DNA from: Clostridia bacterium
GTDB lineage: Bacteria; Bacillota; Clostridia; Christensenellales; Aristaeellaceae
Direction of reading: 5' to 3'
Assembly (NCBI GenBank): GCA_017501255.1
Contig: JAFVXE010000014.1
Location: 152,462-216,461 of the forward strand
Length of the DNA stretch: 64,000 bases
Shown here piece after piece: positions 55,157 to 64,000 of the stretch. The position numbers were made by a program, and so were the translations under genes. Under the pieces are notes generated by a model. That model made no database searches. It had not been told where the DNA came from and worked only from the letters and a program-made list of their open reading frames with translations. The first letter of the stretch is position 1, and each line of letters opens with the position of its first letter.

Positions 55157-57754
55157 TTAAATCCTTCGTGCTTTTTCCCTAAGGCGATAGAGGATGTTCA
55201 GCGCATCCATCGGGGTGACGGACAGCACATCCAGATTCTGCAATTCTTCCACCAGTTCATCCTGCGCCAGATGGAACAGGTCAGTCTGACGATCCTGCTT
55301 TTTCTTCTTTTCCAGAATGTTTGAAGAAATGGACTCCTGATTGAATTCACTAACTTCCAGACGGGCCTGGATCTCGTGGGCACGGGCCACCACCGTATTG
55401 GGAATACCGGCCAAACGTGCAACGTACACGCCGTAGCTCTTATCCGCACCGCCGGGCATGATCTTGCGCAGGAAGATGACTTCCTCCCCGTGCTCCATAA
55501 CGGAAATGCAGTAATTCTTCACGCCGGGGAAGCGGCCTTCCAGCTCGCTGAGTTCATGGTAGTGAGTGGCAAACAGAGTTTTTGCGCCCACTTTTTTGGG
55601 GTCCAGCAGATATTCCACCACGGCCCATGCAATGGCAAGACCGTCGAAGGTGCTGGTGCCACGGCCGATTTCGTCCAGAATCACCAACGATTGACTGGTG
55701 GCATTTCTGAGAATACCGGCGGTTTCGCTCATTTCCACCATGAACGTGCTCTGACCGGAAGACAGATCATCCGATGCACCGATGCGGGTAAAGATTCGGT
55801 CGCAAAGGCTGATATTGGCACTGGTGGCAGGCACAAAGCTGCCAACGTGCGCCATCAGGGTGATCAGCGCAGTCTGACGCATATAGGTGCTCTTACCGGC
55901 CATATTGGGGCCGGTGATAATGAGCATTCGGTTTTCATTGCTATCCAGCGTGGTATCATTGGGCACAAAGGGCGTATCGGTCACCGTTCGTTCCACGATG
56001 GGATGACGGCCTTCCACAATATGAAGAATGCCTTCTTCGTTGATCTCCGGCTTCACATAGCCATAATCCCGGGCCACACGGGCCAGCGACAGCAGCGCAT
56101 CTGCTGTTTTCAGCGCCTGGGCATTCTGTTGAATAGCGCCGATTTCCTTGGCAATGGCATCCCGCACTTCTGAAAAAAGCTGCATTTCCAGCGAGAGGGA
56201 CATCTGCTGTGCCTGATTGATCTTCTGTTCAATTTCCTTGAGTTCCGGCGTGGTATACCGCTCGCCGGTGGCCAGGGTCTGTTTGCGGGTATACCGCAGA
56301 GGCACCAGCCCCAGGTTGCTCTTGGAAACCTCAATGTAGTAACCGAAAACACGGTTGGAGGTAATCTTCAGATTCTTGATGCCGGTGGTTTCCTTTTCGG
56401 CAGCCTCCATGTTGAGAATCCACTGCTTGCCATTTTGCAGTGCATCCCGGTAGCTGTCCAGTTCTTCGTTATAGCCATTGGCAATCACACCGCCGTCGCT
56501 GATGAGCAGCGACGGGTTCGGAGCAATGGCCCGCTCAATGAGATCGCATAATTCGTCAAGGGGCGTCATGGTGTGAGCCAATGCAGTCAGATGAAGCAGA
56601 TCAAAGCTGCTGAGAATATCCTTCACCGGCTTCACACTTCTCAGGGAACGCAGCAAAGCAAGGCAATCCCGGGCATTCAGGTTATTGTAGCTGATCTTGC
56701 CCAGAAGACGCTCCATATCGGCCACATTCTGCAAAGCATCGCTGAGTTCCTCGCTGCGGATGAAATCATCCTTGAGGGCTTCCACACAGGTAAGGCGGGC
56801 TTCGATGCGGGAGCGGTTAATCAGCGGGCTTTCCACCCAATTGCGCAAAAGTCGGGCGCCCATGGCAGTTTCTGTTTTATCCAGCAGCCACAGAAGGGAA
56901 CCCTTGCGCTCATTGTTGCGCAAACACTGAGTCAGTTCCAGATTCCGACGGGTTGCCCTGTCCAGAAACATGGTATCCTCGCCCTGATAAATGGTCAGCT
57001 GGGTAATGTGACTGAGGGCGTTCATCTGGGTCTCGCTCAGATAGCGCAGCAATGCACCAGCAGCGATGGCCCGCTTATCCTTCTGTTCCATACCAAGGGA
57101 GGACAGGTTCTGCACACCGAAATGACTGAACAGTTCGCTGTCAGCCGCCCGTTTCTGGAAAGCGCTCTCCTGCATCTGGGTGCGGGATACATCCACCGTC
57201 AGGAAGGAATTCAGCCGCTGTACATCATTGGTGACCACCTCGCTGGGCTGAATGCGCACCAGTTCATCCCGAAGGGTGCTTTCTGCATCCAGCAGTAGAT
57301 GTACCGTCAATTCGCCTGTGCTCACATCTGCGTATGCCAAAGAAGCCTGCTTGCCGGAAAAAGCAACGCAGAGCACATAACTGGGGCGCTTTTCATCCAA
57401 AAGAGCGGGATCCACCACGGTGCCCGGCGTCACAATCCGGATCACCGCCCGTTCCACCAAACCCTTGGAAGTTGCCGGGTCGCTTAACTGTTCACAGATG
57501 GCTACCTTATAGCCACGCTCCACCAAACGGGAAATGTATGTGGTGGCAGAGTGAAAGGGCACGCCGCACATGGGGGCGCGCTCTTCCAAACCGCACTCTT
57601 TACCTGTCAGGGTCAGTTCCAGCTCCTTGGAAACCAGAACTGCATCGTCAAAGAACATCTCGTAAAAATCGCCAAGGCGATAAAACAGGATGCAATCGGA
57701 ATACTTTTGTTTGGTTTCTACGTAGTGCTGCATCATGGGCGACAATCCGGCCAT
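55157..57754 (-). CDS. mutS: DNA mismatch recognition protein MutS
   Basis: 865 aa. Mismatch-binding N-terminus SDCILFYRLGDFYEMFFDDA (the F-x-E motif is represented by FYEMF), lever and clamp domains, Walker A ITGPNMAGKSTYMRQ, Walker B LVILDEIGRGTSTFDG, and the helix-turn-helix dimer region with THYHEL. RBS GGGAGG, ATG 57754. Confidence 0.97.
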   Translation of the reverse strand: MAGLSPMMQHYVETKQKYSDCILFYRLGDFYEMFFDDAVLVSKELELTLTGKECGLEERAPMCGVPFHSATTYISRLVERGYKVAICEQLSDPATSKGLVERAVIRIVTPGTVVDPALLDEKRPSYVLCVAFSGKQASLAYADVSTGELTVHLLLDAESTLRDELVRIQPSEVVTNDVQRLNSFLTVDVSRTQMQESAFQKRAADSELFSHFGVQNLSSLGMEQKDKRAIAAGALLRYLSETQMNALSHITQLTIYQGEDTMFLDRATRRNLELTQCLRNNERKGSLLWLLDKTETAMGARLLRNWVESPLINRSRIEARLTCVEALKDDFIRSEELSDALQNVADMERLLGKISYNNLNARDCLALLRSLRSVKPVKDILSSFDLLHLTALAHTMTPLDELCDLIERAIAPNPSLLISDGGVIANGYNEELDSYRDALQNGKQWILNMEAAEKETTGIKNLKITSNRVFGYYIEVSKSNLGLVPLRYTRKQTLATGERYTTPELKEIEQKINQAQQMSLSLEMQLFSEVRDAIAKEIGAIQQNAQALKTADALLSLARVARDYGYVKPEINEEGILHIVEGRHPIVERTVTDTPFVPNDTTLDSNENRMLIITGPNMAGKSTYMRQTALITLMAHVGSFVPATSANISLCDRIFTRIGASDDLSSGQSTFMVEMSETAGILRNATSQSLVILDEIGRGTSTFDGLAIAWAVVEYLLDPKKVGAKTLFATHYHELSELEGRFPGVKNYCISVMEHGEEVIFLRKIMPGGADKSYGVYVARLAGIPNTVVARAHEIQARLEVSEFNQESISSNILEKKKKQDRQTDLFHLAQDELVEELQNLDVLSVTPMDALNILYRLREKARRI

Positions 57755-57790
57755 GAAGTTTCCTCCCTTTCGTACGGGTGCTTCAGTTGA

Positions 57791-58201
57791 TCAGTGGTGA
57801 TGGTGTCCGCAGCCGGAGCAGCTGGAGCAGGAGCCGGTGCAGCCTTCTTCTTCGTCATCCCGTTCGCCGGTAACCACAAACTTAATGATGCTGTTGACCT
57901 TGCGCATCATATCGTTGAAGGCTTCACGGCTGTCACGCATACGGTTCAGGGCTTCGTTGGCATCGATGGCACGTTCCACTTCTTCCAGTTCGCCGCCAGC
58001 CTTGGCCAGATCGCCGGGATTCATGTTGGCATCCGCCAGAATGTTTTCAACGGCGGTACGCTTTTCGGTATAGGCAGCGATCAGGCCGGTGGCCTCGCTG
58101 TCCCGCATGGCGTCCTGCTCGCTCAGGCGCATATTGATGTATTCTTCGCTCTCCAGAATGGCTTCCGCCAGCATTTCAGCCTGATTCAAAACCTTTTCCA
58201 T
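57791..58201 (-). CDS. ricA: YlbF/YmcA family protein with Cys/His tail (RicA-like)
   Basis: 136 aa, helical YlbF/YmcA domain (residues 1-110) and a short acidic linker then a tail with four Cys spaced C-x3-C-x2-C-x2-C followed by four His. In Bacillus, RicA (YmcA) carries C-terminal Cys that bind a [4Fe-4S] cluster in the RicAFT complex acting with RNase Y on mRNA and on biofilm, sporulation and competence. Position between miaB and mutS is that of Bacillus ymcA; cotE is absent. Confidence 0.83.
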   Translation of the reverse strand: MEKVLNQAEMLAEAILESEEYINMRLSEQDAMRDSEATGLIAAYTEKRTAVENILADANMNPGDLAKAGGELEEVERAIDANEALNRMRDSREAFNDMMRKVNSIIKFVVTGERDDEEEGCTGSCSSCSGCGHHHH

Positions 58202-58209
58202 AAGTCAAC

Positions 58210-59610
58210 TCACCTTTCTGCTCTTTCTCCCCGCAGGGTATTGACTGCGGCAGAGGTAATGTGTACGGGAATAATCTTTCCGATATCCTCGGAAGTTCCC
58301 TTGAATGTGACGGTAATGTTCCGGGTTCCTTTTCCCGAAACCATACCGGAATCACGCTTGGACAAGCCTTCCACCAGCACTTGTTCCGTCAGGCCCAGCA
58401 TGGACTGATGAGCCCTGGCTGTGGAGGCTTCCACCTCCGCAATCAGCTTGGTGATGCGGCGGGTACTTTCTTCATCCGGGATGCGGCCTTTCATGGCGGC
58501 TGCCCTGGTGCCGATCCGTGGCGAATAGATGAAGGTGAACGCAGAATCGTAGCCCACCTCCCGAACCAGGGAGCAGGTATCCTCGAACTGGGCTTCCGTT
58601 TCACCGGGGAAGGATACGATCAAATCGGTGCTCAGGCCAATGCCCGGCACAGCAGCCCGGAGCTTTTCCACCTTGCGCAGATAGTCTTCCCGGGTATAGC
58701 GGCGGTTCATCAGCGAAAGGATCTCGTTATTGCCGCTTTGCACAGGCAGGTGCAGATGGTTGCAGATATGCTTCCCGTTTGCCATCACTTCGATCAGCTC
58801 ATCGCTGAGATCCTTGGGATGAGACGTCATGAAACGGATGCGGGGAATGCCCATCCCGTCCAGACGGCGAAGCAGTTCCGGGAAAGATTCGCTGCTGCCA
58901 TTGCCGTAGCTGTTTACATTCTGGCCCAGCAGCATGATCTCCTGAACACCGCTGTTCAGCAGACCATTCGCTTCCCGGAGAATATCATCCATCCGTCGGG
59001 AACGTTCACGGCCACGAACATAGGGAACGATGCAGTAGGAGCAGAAATTGTCGCAGCCGTACATAATGGTAATGTAGGCATGATGCTTGCAAAGGCGTTT
59101 CAGAGGCAGGTTTTCCGCAATCAGATTTTCTTCGTGACTGATGGAAACCACCCGGTGATTCTGCTCCAGCAGATTCAGAAGCAATGTGGGCAGCTCATGC
59201 AGATTGTGGGTGCCGAAAGCCAAATCGATGAAGCGATACTGCTTGAGGATTTTTTCTGCCATCTCGGGCTGCTGCACCATGCAGCCGCATACCGCAATAA
59301 TCAGATGGGGCTTGTCCTTCTTGAGTTCCTTGAGCCAGGTTACATTGCCAAGGGCACGGCGCTCCGCATTATCACGGACACAGCAGGTGTTGAAGATGAC
59401 AAAATCGGCGTTGCGGCGGTCATCCGCTTCCGCCATGCCCATGCCGGAAAGCATTCCCGCCAGCTTTTCGCTGTCGTGGGCGTTCATCTGGCAGCCATAG
59501 GTGACGATGTGGTAGCTGCCCGGGCATCGGGGATGGGCAGCCACAGCTTCCATGGCGTTGGCCTGATCAGCCAGCGCTTCATGGGATACATGTACAGGGG
59601 GGTGCTTCAA
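58210..59610 (-). CDS. miaB: MiaB, tRNA methylthiotransferase
   Basis: Radical SAM enzyme adding the methylthio group to i6A37 of tRNA. 466 aa. N-terminal UPF0004 domain with three Cys (TYGCQMNAHDSE, NTCCVRDNAE, CGCMVQQPE), radical SAM C-x3-C-x2-C in YGCDNFCSYCIVPYVRGRE, C-terminal TRAM domain. The frame opens at 59703, which overlaps rng by 68 bases; TTG 59610, nine bases after AAGGA, fits best. Confidence 0.92.
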   Translation of the reverse strand: MKHPPVHVSHEALADQANAMEAVAAHPRCPGSYHIVTYGCQMNAHDSEKLAGMLSGMGMAEADDRRNADFVIFNTCCVRDNAERRALGNVTWLKELKKDKPHLIIAVCGCMVQQPEMAEKILKQYRFIDLAFGTHNLHELPTLLLNLLEQNHRVVSISHEENLIAENLPLKRLCKHHAYITIMYGCDNFCSYCIVPYVRGRERSRRMDDILREANGLLNSGVQEIMLLGQNVNSYGNGSSESFPELLRRLDGMGIPRIRFMTSHPKDLSDELIEVMANGKHICNHLHLPVQSGNNEILSLMNRRYTREDYLRKVEKLRAAVPGIGLSTDLIVSFPGETEAQFEDTCSLVREVGYDSAFTFIYSPRIGTRAAAMKGRIPDEESTRRITKLIAEVEASTARAHQSMLGLTEQVLVEGLSKRDSGMVSGKGTRNITVTFKGTSEDIGKIIPVHITSAAVNTLRGERAER

Positions 59611-59635
59611 AATGAAACTTCCTTTCGGATATTGG

Positions 59636-60802
59636 TTATTCTGGGAACACATATTGATGACCAGTACTGCCGCAATGTTTGCAGGGCTGGGCGAGCATTT
59701 CACGAAGGCTGGGACCGGTACGCTTCCGGGTCAATTCCATCAGTCCAAGGGAGGTAAAGCCGTGCAACACCGTTTTGATACGGTCGTTTCCAAGGGCTTC
59801 GGCAAGGGCTTCAGCTACCTTCGTTTCCTCCTCCACGGTATCCATATCAATAAAGTCGATCAAAATGATACCGCTCAGATTGCGAAGGCGAATCTGCCGG
59901 GCAATTTCGGGAATGGCCGCCAGATTCTGGGCAAGGGCGAGGGTTTGTCCTTCCTGCGCTGTCACATTGCCGCCGGAGTTTACATCGATGGTCTGCAAGG
60001 CCTCCCGTTCATCAATCACCAGACTGGCGCCTCCCGGAAGGGGGACTTTACGCATCAAAGCCTCTTTCAGCTGTTGAGGAATACGGTTTCCCTGCCAGAG
60101 AGCATCCAGATTCTCAGGGGTGGTTTGGAGGCCTGTGAGCACCGACACATCGTATCTGGCCCCATAATCACGGGCCAGAATCTGATGATATGGCACATCC
60201 TCCATCAGCACAGCAGGCGCTTTGGTATGCTGCACAAAAGCTGTGGTATCCTGCCAAAGTTGGAATAATTCCTCCGCTTCCTGCATGACGGCTTCCTTGC
60301 GGGCGGTAAGGGCAGCATGGCGTACGATGATGCCGAACCTGTCTTTGGCAATCTGCCTGCCAAGGGCTTTGGCGGCAGCGTGCTCAGAGGGTTCTTCGAT
60401 ACGTTTGCTGACCCCAACAAAACGGCTCATGGGCATTAACAGCAGGTATTGACCGGGAAGGGTGATATCCCGGGTCAAAAAAGCGCCTTTGCTGCTCTTC
60501 TCATCCTTCTTCACCTGTACGATGATCTCATGATCGGTCACCAGCGGCGCTTTCCCATTGAGAGCGTGGAAACTGTCGCTTTCCCGGATGGGCAGAAAGC
60601 CGTTCAGGCTGCGTCCGATATTCACAAAAGCAGCCTTGATATCCGGCAAAACCCGTTCCACCCGGCCCAGAAACAACGTTCCAACGAGACTTTGCTGCTT
60701 ACCATCCCGCAGATCATATTCCAGCAGTTTTCCGCTGGCAATGAGCGCTGTCTCTGTTCGCTCCCCCGCCTCTCGAACCAGAATCTGCATCCCGTCAGGC
60801 AT
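59636..60802 (-). CDS. rng: Ribonuclease G
   Basis: 388 aa endoribonuclease of the RNase E/G family. S1-like region (residues 35-115, VGRVERVLPDIKAAFVNIG), catalytic Asp residues in QTIDVNSGG and IILIDFIDMD, and a C-terminal zinc-link-like pair CKHCGS. ATG 60802 follows GGAGGA by eight bases and overlaps the preceding gene by eight bases. Confidence 0.93.
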   Translation of the reverse strand: MPDGMQILVREAGERTETALIASGKLLEYDLRDGKQQSLVGTLFLGRVERVLPDIKAAFVNIGRSLNGFLPIRESDSFHALNGKAPLVTDHEIIVQVKKDEKSSKGAFLTRDITLPGQYLLLMPMSRFVGVSKRIEEPSEHAAAKALGRQIAKDRFGIIVRHAALTARKEAVMQEAEELFQLWQDTTAFVQHTKAPAVLMEDVPYHQILARDYGARYDVSVLTGLQTTPENLDALWQGNRIPQQLKEALMRKVPLPGGASLVIDEREALQTIDVNSGGNVTAQEGQTLALAQNLAAIPEIARQIRLRNLSGIILIDFIDMDTVEEETKVAEALAEALGNDRIKTVLHGFTSLGLMELTRKRTGPSLREMLAQPCKHCGSTGHQYVFPE

Positions 60803-61487
60803 GGGGATATTCCTCCATGGGCATCAGAGGGCCATTTTCAGGCTGGGCCAAAATGGCATCCCGATAGATGATATGGTGAGGCTTATCGCACCCGGCAAAA
60901 GTGCAGAGGCACTCAAACCAGAGGGAGGGCTTCAAGGCGCCGTTGGCAAATGTGACGGTTTCCAGCTTGATCTCATAACCATCCGCTGTTTTTGCAATGT
61001 TGCCTTCCTTGATGAAGGGACGGATATCGCAGGGATTTTCACCGCTCTTGGTGCGGCGGGTAGCTACGTAGTGATCCAGCGCCATAAAGCGGTCAAAGGC
61101 TTCTGCCGCCATATCAGCTTCGGGGCTTGCCATCAGACGGATGGTGTAGCGGGAACCCGCCACCAGCGACATCAGCGTAGGAAACTCATCGCTGATGCTG
61201 CGGGCCATAACGATTTGCAAACATTCCGGGCTTACCCGGTTGAAGGCTTCCACAAACTGCTTTTCTGTCACGCCTTCCTCCACAGGCACTTCCATCAATT
61301 CCCGTCGTCCCACCACGCCAACGCTGAGGGGAGCGGCAAAGCTGAGACGGATATGGGGATTGAAGCCATTGGAGTACTTTACCGGTAGATTGCTGCGGCG
61401 AAGCGCCCGCTGAACCGTACGCATCAAATCCAGATGACCGATGTAGCGCAGGGTTTCGCCTTTTTCAAACACCGCCATCATCCGCAT
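60795..61487 (-). CDS. DUF2344 (TIGR03936) radical SAM-linked protein
   Basis: About 230 aa, family of unknown function that always follows the TIGR03960-type radical SAM gene. Conserved YIGHLDLMRTVQRALRRS and KYSNGFNPHIRLSFAAPLSVG. It overlaps the radical SAM stop; ATG 61487 is taken because AAGGGG precedes it, but ATG 61481 or 61478 is possible. Confidence 0.9.
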   Translation of the reverse strand: MRMMAVFEKGETLRYIGHLDLMRTVQRALRRSNLPVKYSNGFNPHIRLSFAAPLSVGVVGRRELMEVPVEEGVTEKQFVEAFNRVSPECLQIVMARSISDEFPTLMSLVAGSRYTIRLMASPEADMAAEAFDRFMALDHYVATRRTKSGENPCDIRPFIKEGNIAKTADGYEIKLETVTFANGALKPSLWFECLCTFAGCDKPHHIIYRDAILAQPENGPLMPMEEYPHA

Positions 61488-63322
61488 ACGCTGCACACCC
61501 CTTTCACCTTCTGCAAGCCGCAGCCATTGCAGCCTTCCCGGCAATCCCGGGTGGTTTCAGCACGCATAGCCTTTTCGTACTCCCGCCACAGGAAGCTCTT
61601 GTCGATATAAGCATTGATGTGATCCCAGGGCAGTACTTCATCCTTGCTGCGGACGCGGTGCGCATAAAAATCCACATTCAGGCCGCAATCCGCAAAAGCC
61701 TGCAGCCACAGGTCATAACGGAAATACTCATTCCAGCCATCCAGCACGCAGCCCAGTTCCCAAGCACGGTACAGCACCTTGGAAAGACGGCGGTCGCCCA
61801 CCGCAAAGCAGGCTTCGATGCGGCTGATGGCAGAATCGTGATAATTGAAGCGGGCTGATTTCAGCGGACGGAACAGTTCACGCACCATCTGCTGCTTGCG
61901 CTGCACTTCCTCAGGCCGATCCTGAGCGCACCACTGGAAGGGTGTGAAAGGCTTGGGCACAAATACGCTGGCACTGCAGGTGATACGAAGTCCCTTCACC
62001 CGCTGGCCTTTGGGCACCGCATAGTAGGCACCGGCGGATTTCTGGGCAAGATCGGCAATACCAGCCAGATCTTCGTCCGTTTCGGTGGGCAGACCCGTCA
62101 TGAAATACAGCTTGACAGCGCTCCAGCCATTGGAGAAGGCGTTGCCGAGGGTCTCCATCAGGTTCTCTTCGGTAACACCCTTATTGATTACATCCCGCAG
62201 ACGCTGGGTGCCTGCTTCTGGCGCAAAGGTCAGGCTGCTTTTCTTCACCTGCTGGGTCTGGGTCAGGGTATCCTGTACAAATTTATCCACACGCAGGCTG
62301 GGCAGGGACAGGGAGACCCGCTTGTCCTTCAGATCGCTGGTAAGGCGGGTAGCCAGTTCCGTGATGTGGGAATAATCGCTGGAGGACAGCGAAGAAAGGG
62401 AAATCTCTTCATAACCGGTATTGCTGACGCTTTCGCAAGCCATTTCGCACAGCTTGTCCACACTGCGTTCCCGGACGGGACGGTACAGCATACCCGCCTG
62501 ACAGAACCGGCAGCCACGAGTGCAGCCACGCATGATCTCCAGCATGATGCGGTCAAAAACCACCTGCGTATAGGGTACTGGCGGATGGGTGGGACAATAA
62601 GCCTCATCCATGTTCACCTGAATACGCTTGTTGATCACCGCAGGAACGGTTTCATCCACTGGTGTCAGGCTCTTCAGGGTACCATCCTCGTTGTAGGCAT
62701 CCTCATACAGGCAGGGAATGTATACGCCTTCGATTTTTGTCAGACTGCGCAGAATTTCCATGCGGGAAAGGCCTTGCTTGCGACCATTGCGCACGGCATT
62801 GGTGAACTCCACAATCTGCTCTTCCCCGTCGCCGATCATCACCGCATCCACAAAAGCGTGAAGAGGTTCGAGATTGAAGGCGCAGGGGCCGCCCACGCAT
62901 ACGATGGGATCAGCCTCACTGCGCTGTGCGGACTGAATAGGGATGCCACCCAGATGCAGCATATCCAGAATGTTGGTATAGCTCATTTCATATTGCAGCG
63001 TGAAACCAACAATGTCAAAATCTTTAAGGGGCGTGCGGCTTTCCAGCGAAAACAGCGGAATCTGATGGTCCATCAGTTCCTTGCGCATATCCACCCAGGG
63101 CATACAGCAACGTTCACACACCGCATAGGGCAGATCGTTGAGAATGCCATAGAGGATCTTAATCGCCAGATTGCTCATGGCAACTTCATATATATCAGGA
63201 AAACAGAAAGCAAAACTGACTTCTGCTTCGGAAATGGGCTTCACAACAGCATTCATCTCGCCGCCGGTGTATCGGGACGGCTTTTCCACCCGCTCCAGCA
63301 GCTGATCAATCGTAACAGGCAT
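61478..63322 (-). CDS. B12-binding-like radical SAM protein (TIGR03960 family)
   Basis: 614 aa. N-terminal cobalamin-binding-like region (residues 30-230, FCFPDIYEVAMSNLA), radical SAM C-x3-C-x2-C in EIMRGCTRGCRFCQAGM, and a C-terminal Cys-rich end with CREGCNGCG and CSVCG. Reaction unknown. ATG 63322 follows GGAGGAG. In many Clostridia this pair and rng lead to rplU-rpmA; here rng leads to miaB instead. Confidence 0.9.
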   Translation of the reverse strand: MPVTIDQLLERVEKPSRYTGGEMNAVVKPISEAEVSFAFCFPDIYEVAMSNLAIKILYGILNDLPYAVCERCCMPWVDMRKELMDHQIPLFSLESRTPLKDFDIVGFTLQYEMSYTNILDMLHLGGIPIQSAQRSEADPIVCVGGPCAFNLEPLHAFVDAVMIGDGEEQIVEFTNAVRNGRKQGLSRMEILRSLTKIEGVYIPCLYEDAYNEDGTLKSLTPVDETVPAVINKRIQVNMDEAYCPTHPPVPYTQVVFDRIMLEIMRGCTRGCRFCQAGMLYRPVRERSVDKLCEMACESVSNTGYEEISLSSLSSSDYSHITELATRLTSDLKDKRVSLSLPSLRVDKFVQDTLTQTQQVKKSSLTFAPEAGTQRLRDVINKGVTEENLMETLGNAFSNGWSAVKLYFMTGLPTETDEDLAGIADLAQKSAGAYYAVPKGQRVKGLRITCSASVFVPKPFTPFQWCAQDRPEEVQRKQQMVRELFRPLKSARFNYHDSAISRIEACFAVGDRRLSKVLYRAWELGCVLDGWNEYFRYDLWLQAFADCGLNVDFYAHRVRSKDEVLPWDHINAYIDKSFLWREYEKAMRAETTRDCREGCNGCGLQKVKGVCSVCG

Positions 63323-63354
63323 GGGGCTCCTCCTCCAAACAAGCATACATATTT

Positions 63355-63383
63355 ATGATAGCATGAGGCCGGGTGAGATGCAA
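63355..63383 (-). promoter_or_regulatory. Possible promoter of the radical SAM-rng-miaB-mutSL run
   Basis: Minus strand TTGCAT (63383-63378), 17-base spacer, TATCAT (63360-63355). A T-rich stretch (63385-63403 on the plus strand) lies upstream toward the transposase. The -35 is weak. Confidence 0.4.
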
Positions 63384-63421
63384 ACTTTTTTTATTTTTTA
63401 TACCCTACATAAGTATCAGGC

Positions 63422-64000
63422 CTAAATTGCAATATCAAATAGGACAGTCTGAAAGAGTTCAGCCGGGGAAGCGAAACCAAGGGCTTTCCGTGGGAAACGA
63501 TTACACCAGTCCTGCACTCTCTGGACGGCGTCGAGAGAGACGCCGTCCAGAGAGTGTCCCTTTGGGAAGAAACGACGGATGAGAGAATTCTGCTTCTCGT
63601 TTAATCCACGTTCGTAGGCAGAATAAGGATGCGCATAGTAAATTGCTGTGTCTGGAAGGAACTGAGGCAAGGAGGCGAACTCGCTGCCATTGTCGCTGGT
63701 AATGGAACGGAATACTGCGTTAAAATGATCACCATAGATTTCTCGAAGCTGCTGGATCCCTTGTTCGACAGCCATAGTACTTCTGTTGGCGATTTTGATT
63801 ATATGGCGAAAATTGAGAGTCCGCTCATCCAGCGTTAACAGAACGGCAGATGAATCTCTGTTTCCTACAACTGTATCAATTTCCCAATGGCCGAATTCTT
63901 CCCGTTTATTCACCGCTTCCGGACGCTCTTCAATGCTCATCCCATACAACAGCTTATGCTGACGGTTGCGATGGAGCGTTGGTTTCCGCTTAACTTTTAG
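63422..64000 (-). mobile_element. IS30-family transposase, C-terminal part (cut by window edge)
   Basis: The frame is open to base 64000 and ends at TAG 63422, giving about 192 C-terminal residues of a protein usually near 330-380 aa. DDE residues: D in GHWEIDTVVGN, D in SITSDNGSEF, E in YERGLNEKQNSLIRRFFPKG. The reading frame is intact in view. The downstream inverted repeat of the element probably lies between 63384 and 63421, but the other end is outside, so it cannot be defined. Confidence 0.93.
63515..63556 (-). repeat. Perfect 18-bp inverted repeat inside the transposase gene
   Basis: CACTCTCTGGACGGCGTC (63515-63532) and its exact reverse complement (63539-63556) flank six bases GAGAGA. 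It is coding (residues GHSLDGVSLDAVQRV on the minus strand), so the codons are chosen in a way that makes a perfect stem. Confidence 0.85.

Noticed and set aside
58261..59757. 498-codon plus-strand frame
   Set aside because: It is antisense to miaB, whose Fe-S and radical SAM motifs are unmistakable.

Overview
The window comes from the chromosome of an anaerobic, probably endospore-forming Bacillota of class Clostridia. I infer this from an Rnf complex operon, a multimeric NAD(P)-linked [FeFe]-hydrogenase, spoIVFA/spoIVFB and SpoIID-type genes, Bacillus-like synteny (rbgA-rnhB ... dprA-topA-trmFO ... hslVU; miaB-ricA-mutS-mutL ... miaA), strong AGGAGG ribosome sites and mid-range GC. I cannot name the genus; a gut lineage is plausible but not shown. 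Almost all of the DNA is coding and no gap between genes exceeds about 230 bases. No tRNA, rRNA or CRISPR was seen. The only mobile element is an IS30-type transposase cut by the right edge.

Layout. 1-7.9 kb (+): end of recN, then rnfCDEAB, proC and rnhA. 8.0-12.2 kb (+): a tyrosine recombinase, lexA with its own SOS box, the pseudouridine-salvage pair psuK-psuG, and an unrecognised small protein. 12.2-25.3 kb (-): one tightly packed ten-gene run dprA-topA-trmFO-alpha/beta hydrolase-hslV-hslU-mtaD-three glycosyltransferases behind one good promoter and a leader with a perfect inverted repeat. 25.3-32.6 kb (-): rbgA-rnhB-giant membrane glycosyltransferase-comM. 32.7-33.5 kb (-): a lone methyltransferase. 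33.6-38.7 kb (-): hydrogenase operon hndA-HATPase-hndB-hndC-hndD. 38.8-43.0 kb (-): a second hydrogenase-related operon, SPOR protein-DRTGG-HATPase-hydrogenase-like protein-DRTGG-PHP. 43.0-46.3 kb: DUF6062, dCMP deaminase, flippase, TrmN6-like methyltransferase. 46.3-50.8 kb (-): SpoIID/SH3 protein, spoIVFB, spoIVFA. 50.8-63.3 kb (-): radical SAM pair, rng, miaB, ricA-like, mutS, mutL, miaA, YnbB-like. 63.4-64 kb: IS30 transposase.

How the genes work together. The Rnf complex couples ferredoxin and NAD redox reactions to an ion gradient, while the Hnd enzyme exchanges electrons among H2, ferredoxin and NAD(P)H, so both act on the same redox pools. The second hydrogenase-like operon looks sensory or regulatory rather than catalytic. 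The rest is mostly genome maintenance (recN, lexA, mutSL, topA, dprA, comM, rnhA, rnhB), tRNA modification (trmFO, miaA, miaB, trmN6) and envelope glycosylation.

Most notable: (1) RnfD carries about 270 residues of Thr/Ala/Glu-rich tandem repeats just after its flavin-site region, and rnfG is missing from the operon; (2) the hydrogenase-like/HATPase/DRTGG/PHP module; (3) a 1,412-residue double glycosyltransferase with a carbohydrate-binding-like N-terminus; (4) an apparent frameshift in rnhA; (5) an alpha/beta hydrolase without its nucleophile serine; (6) several precise inverted repeats in leaders and operator positions.
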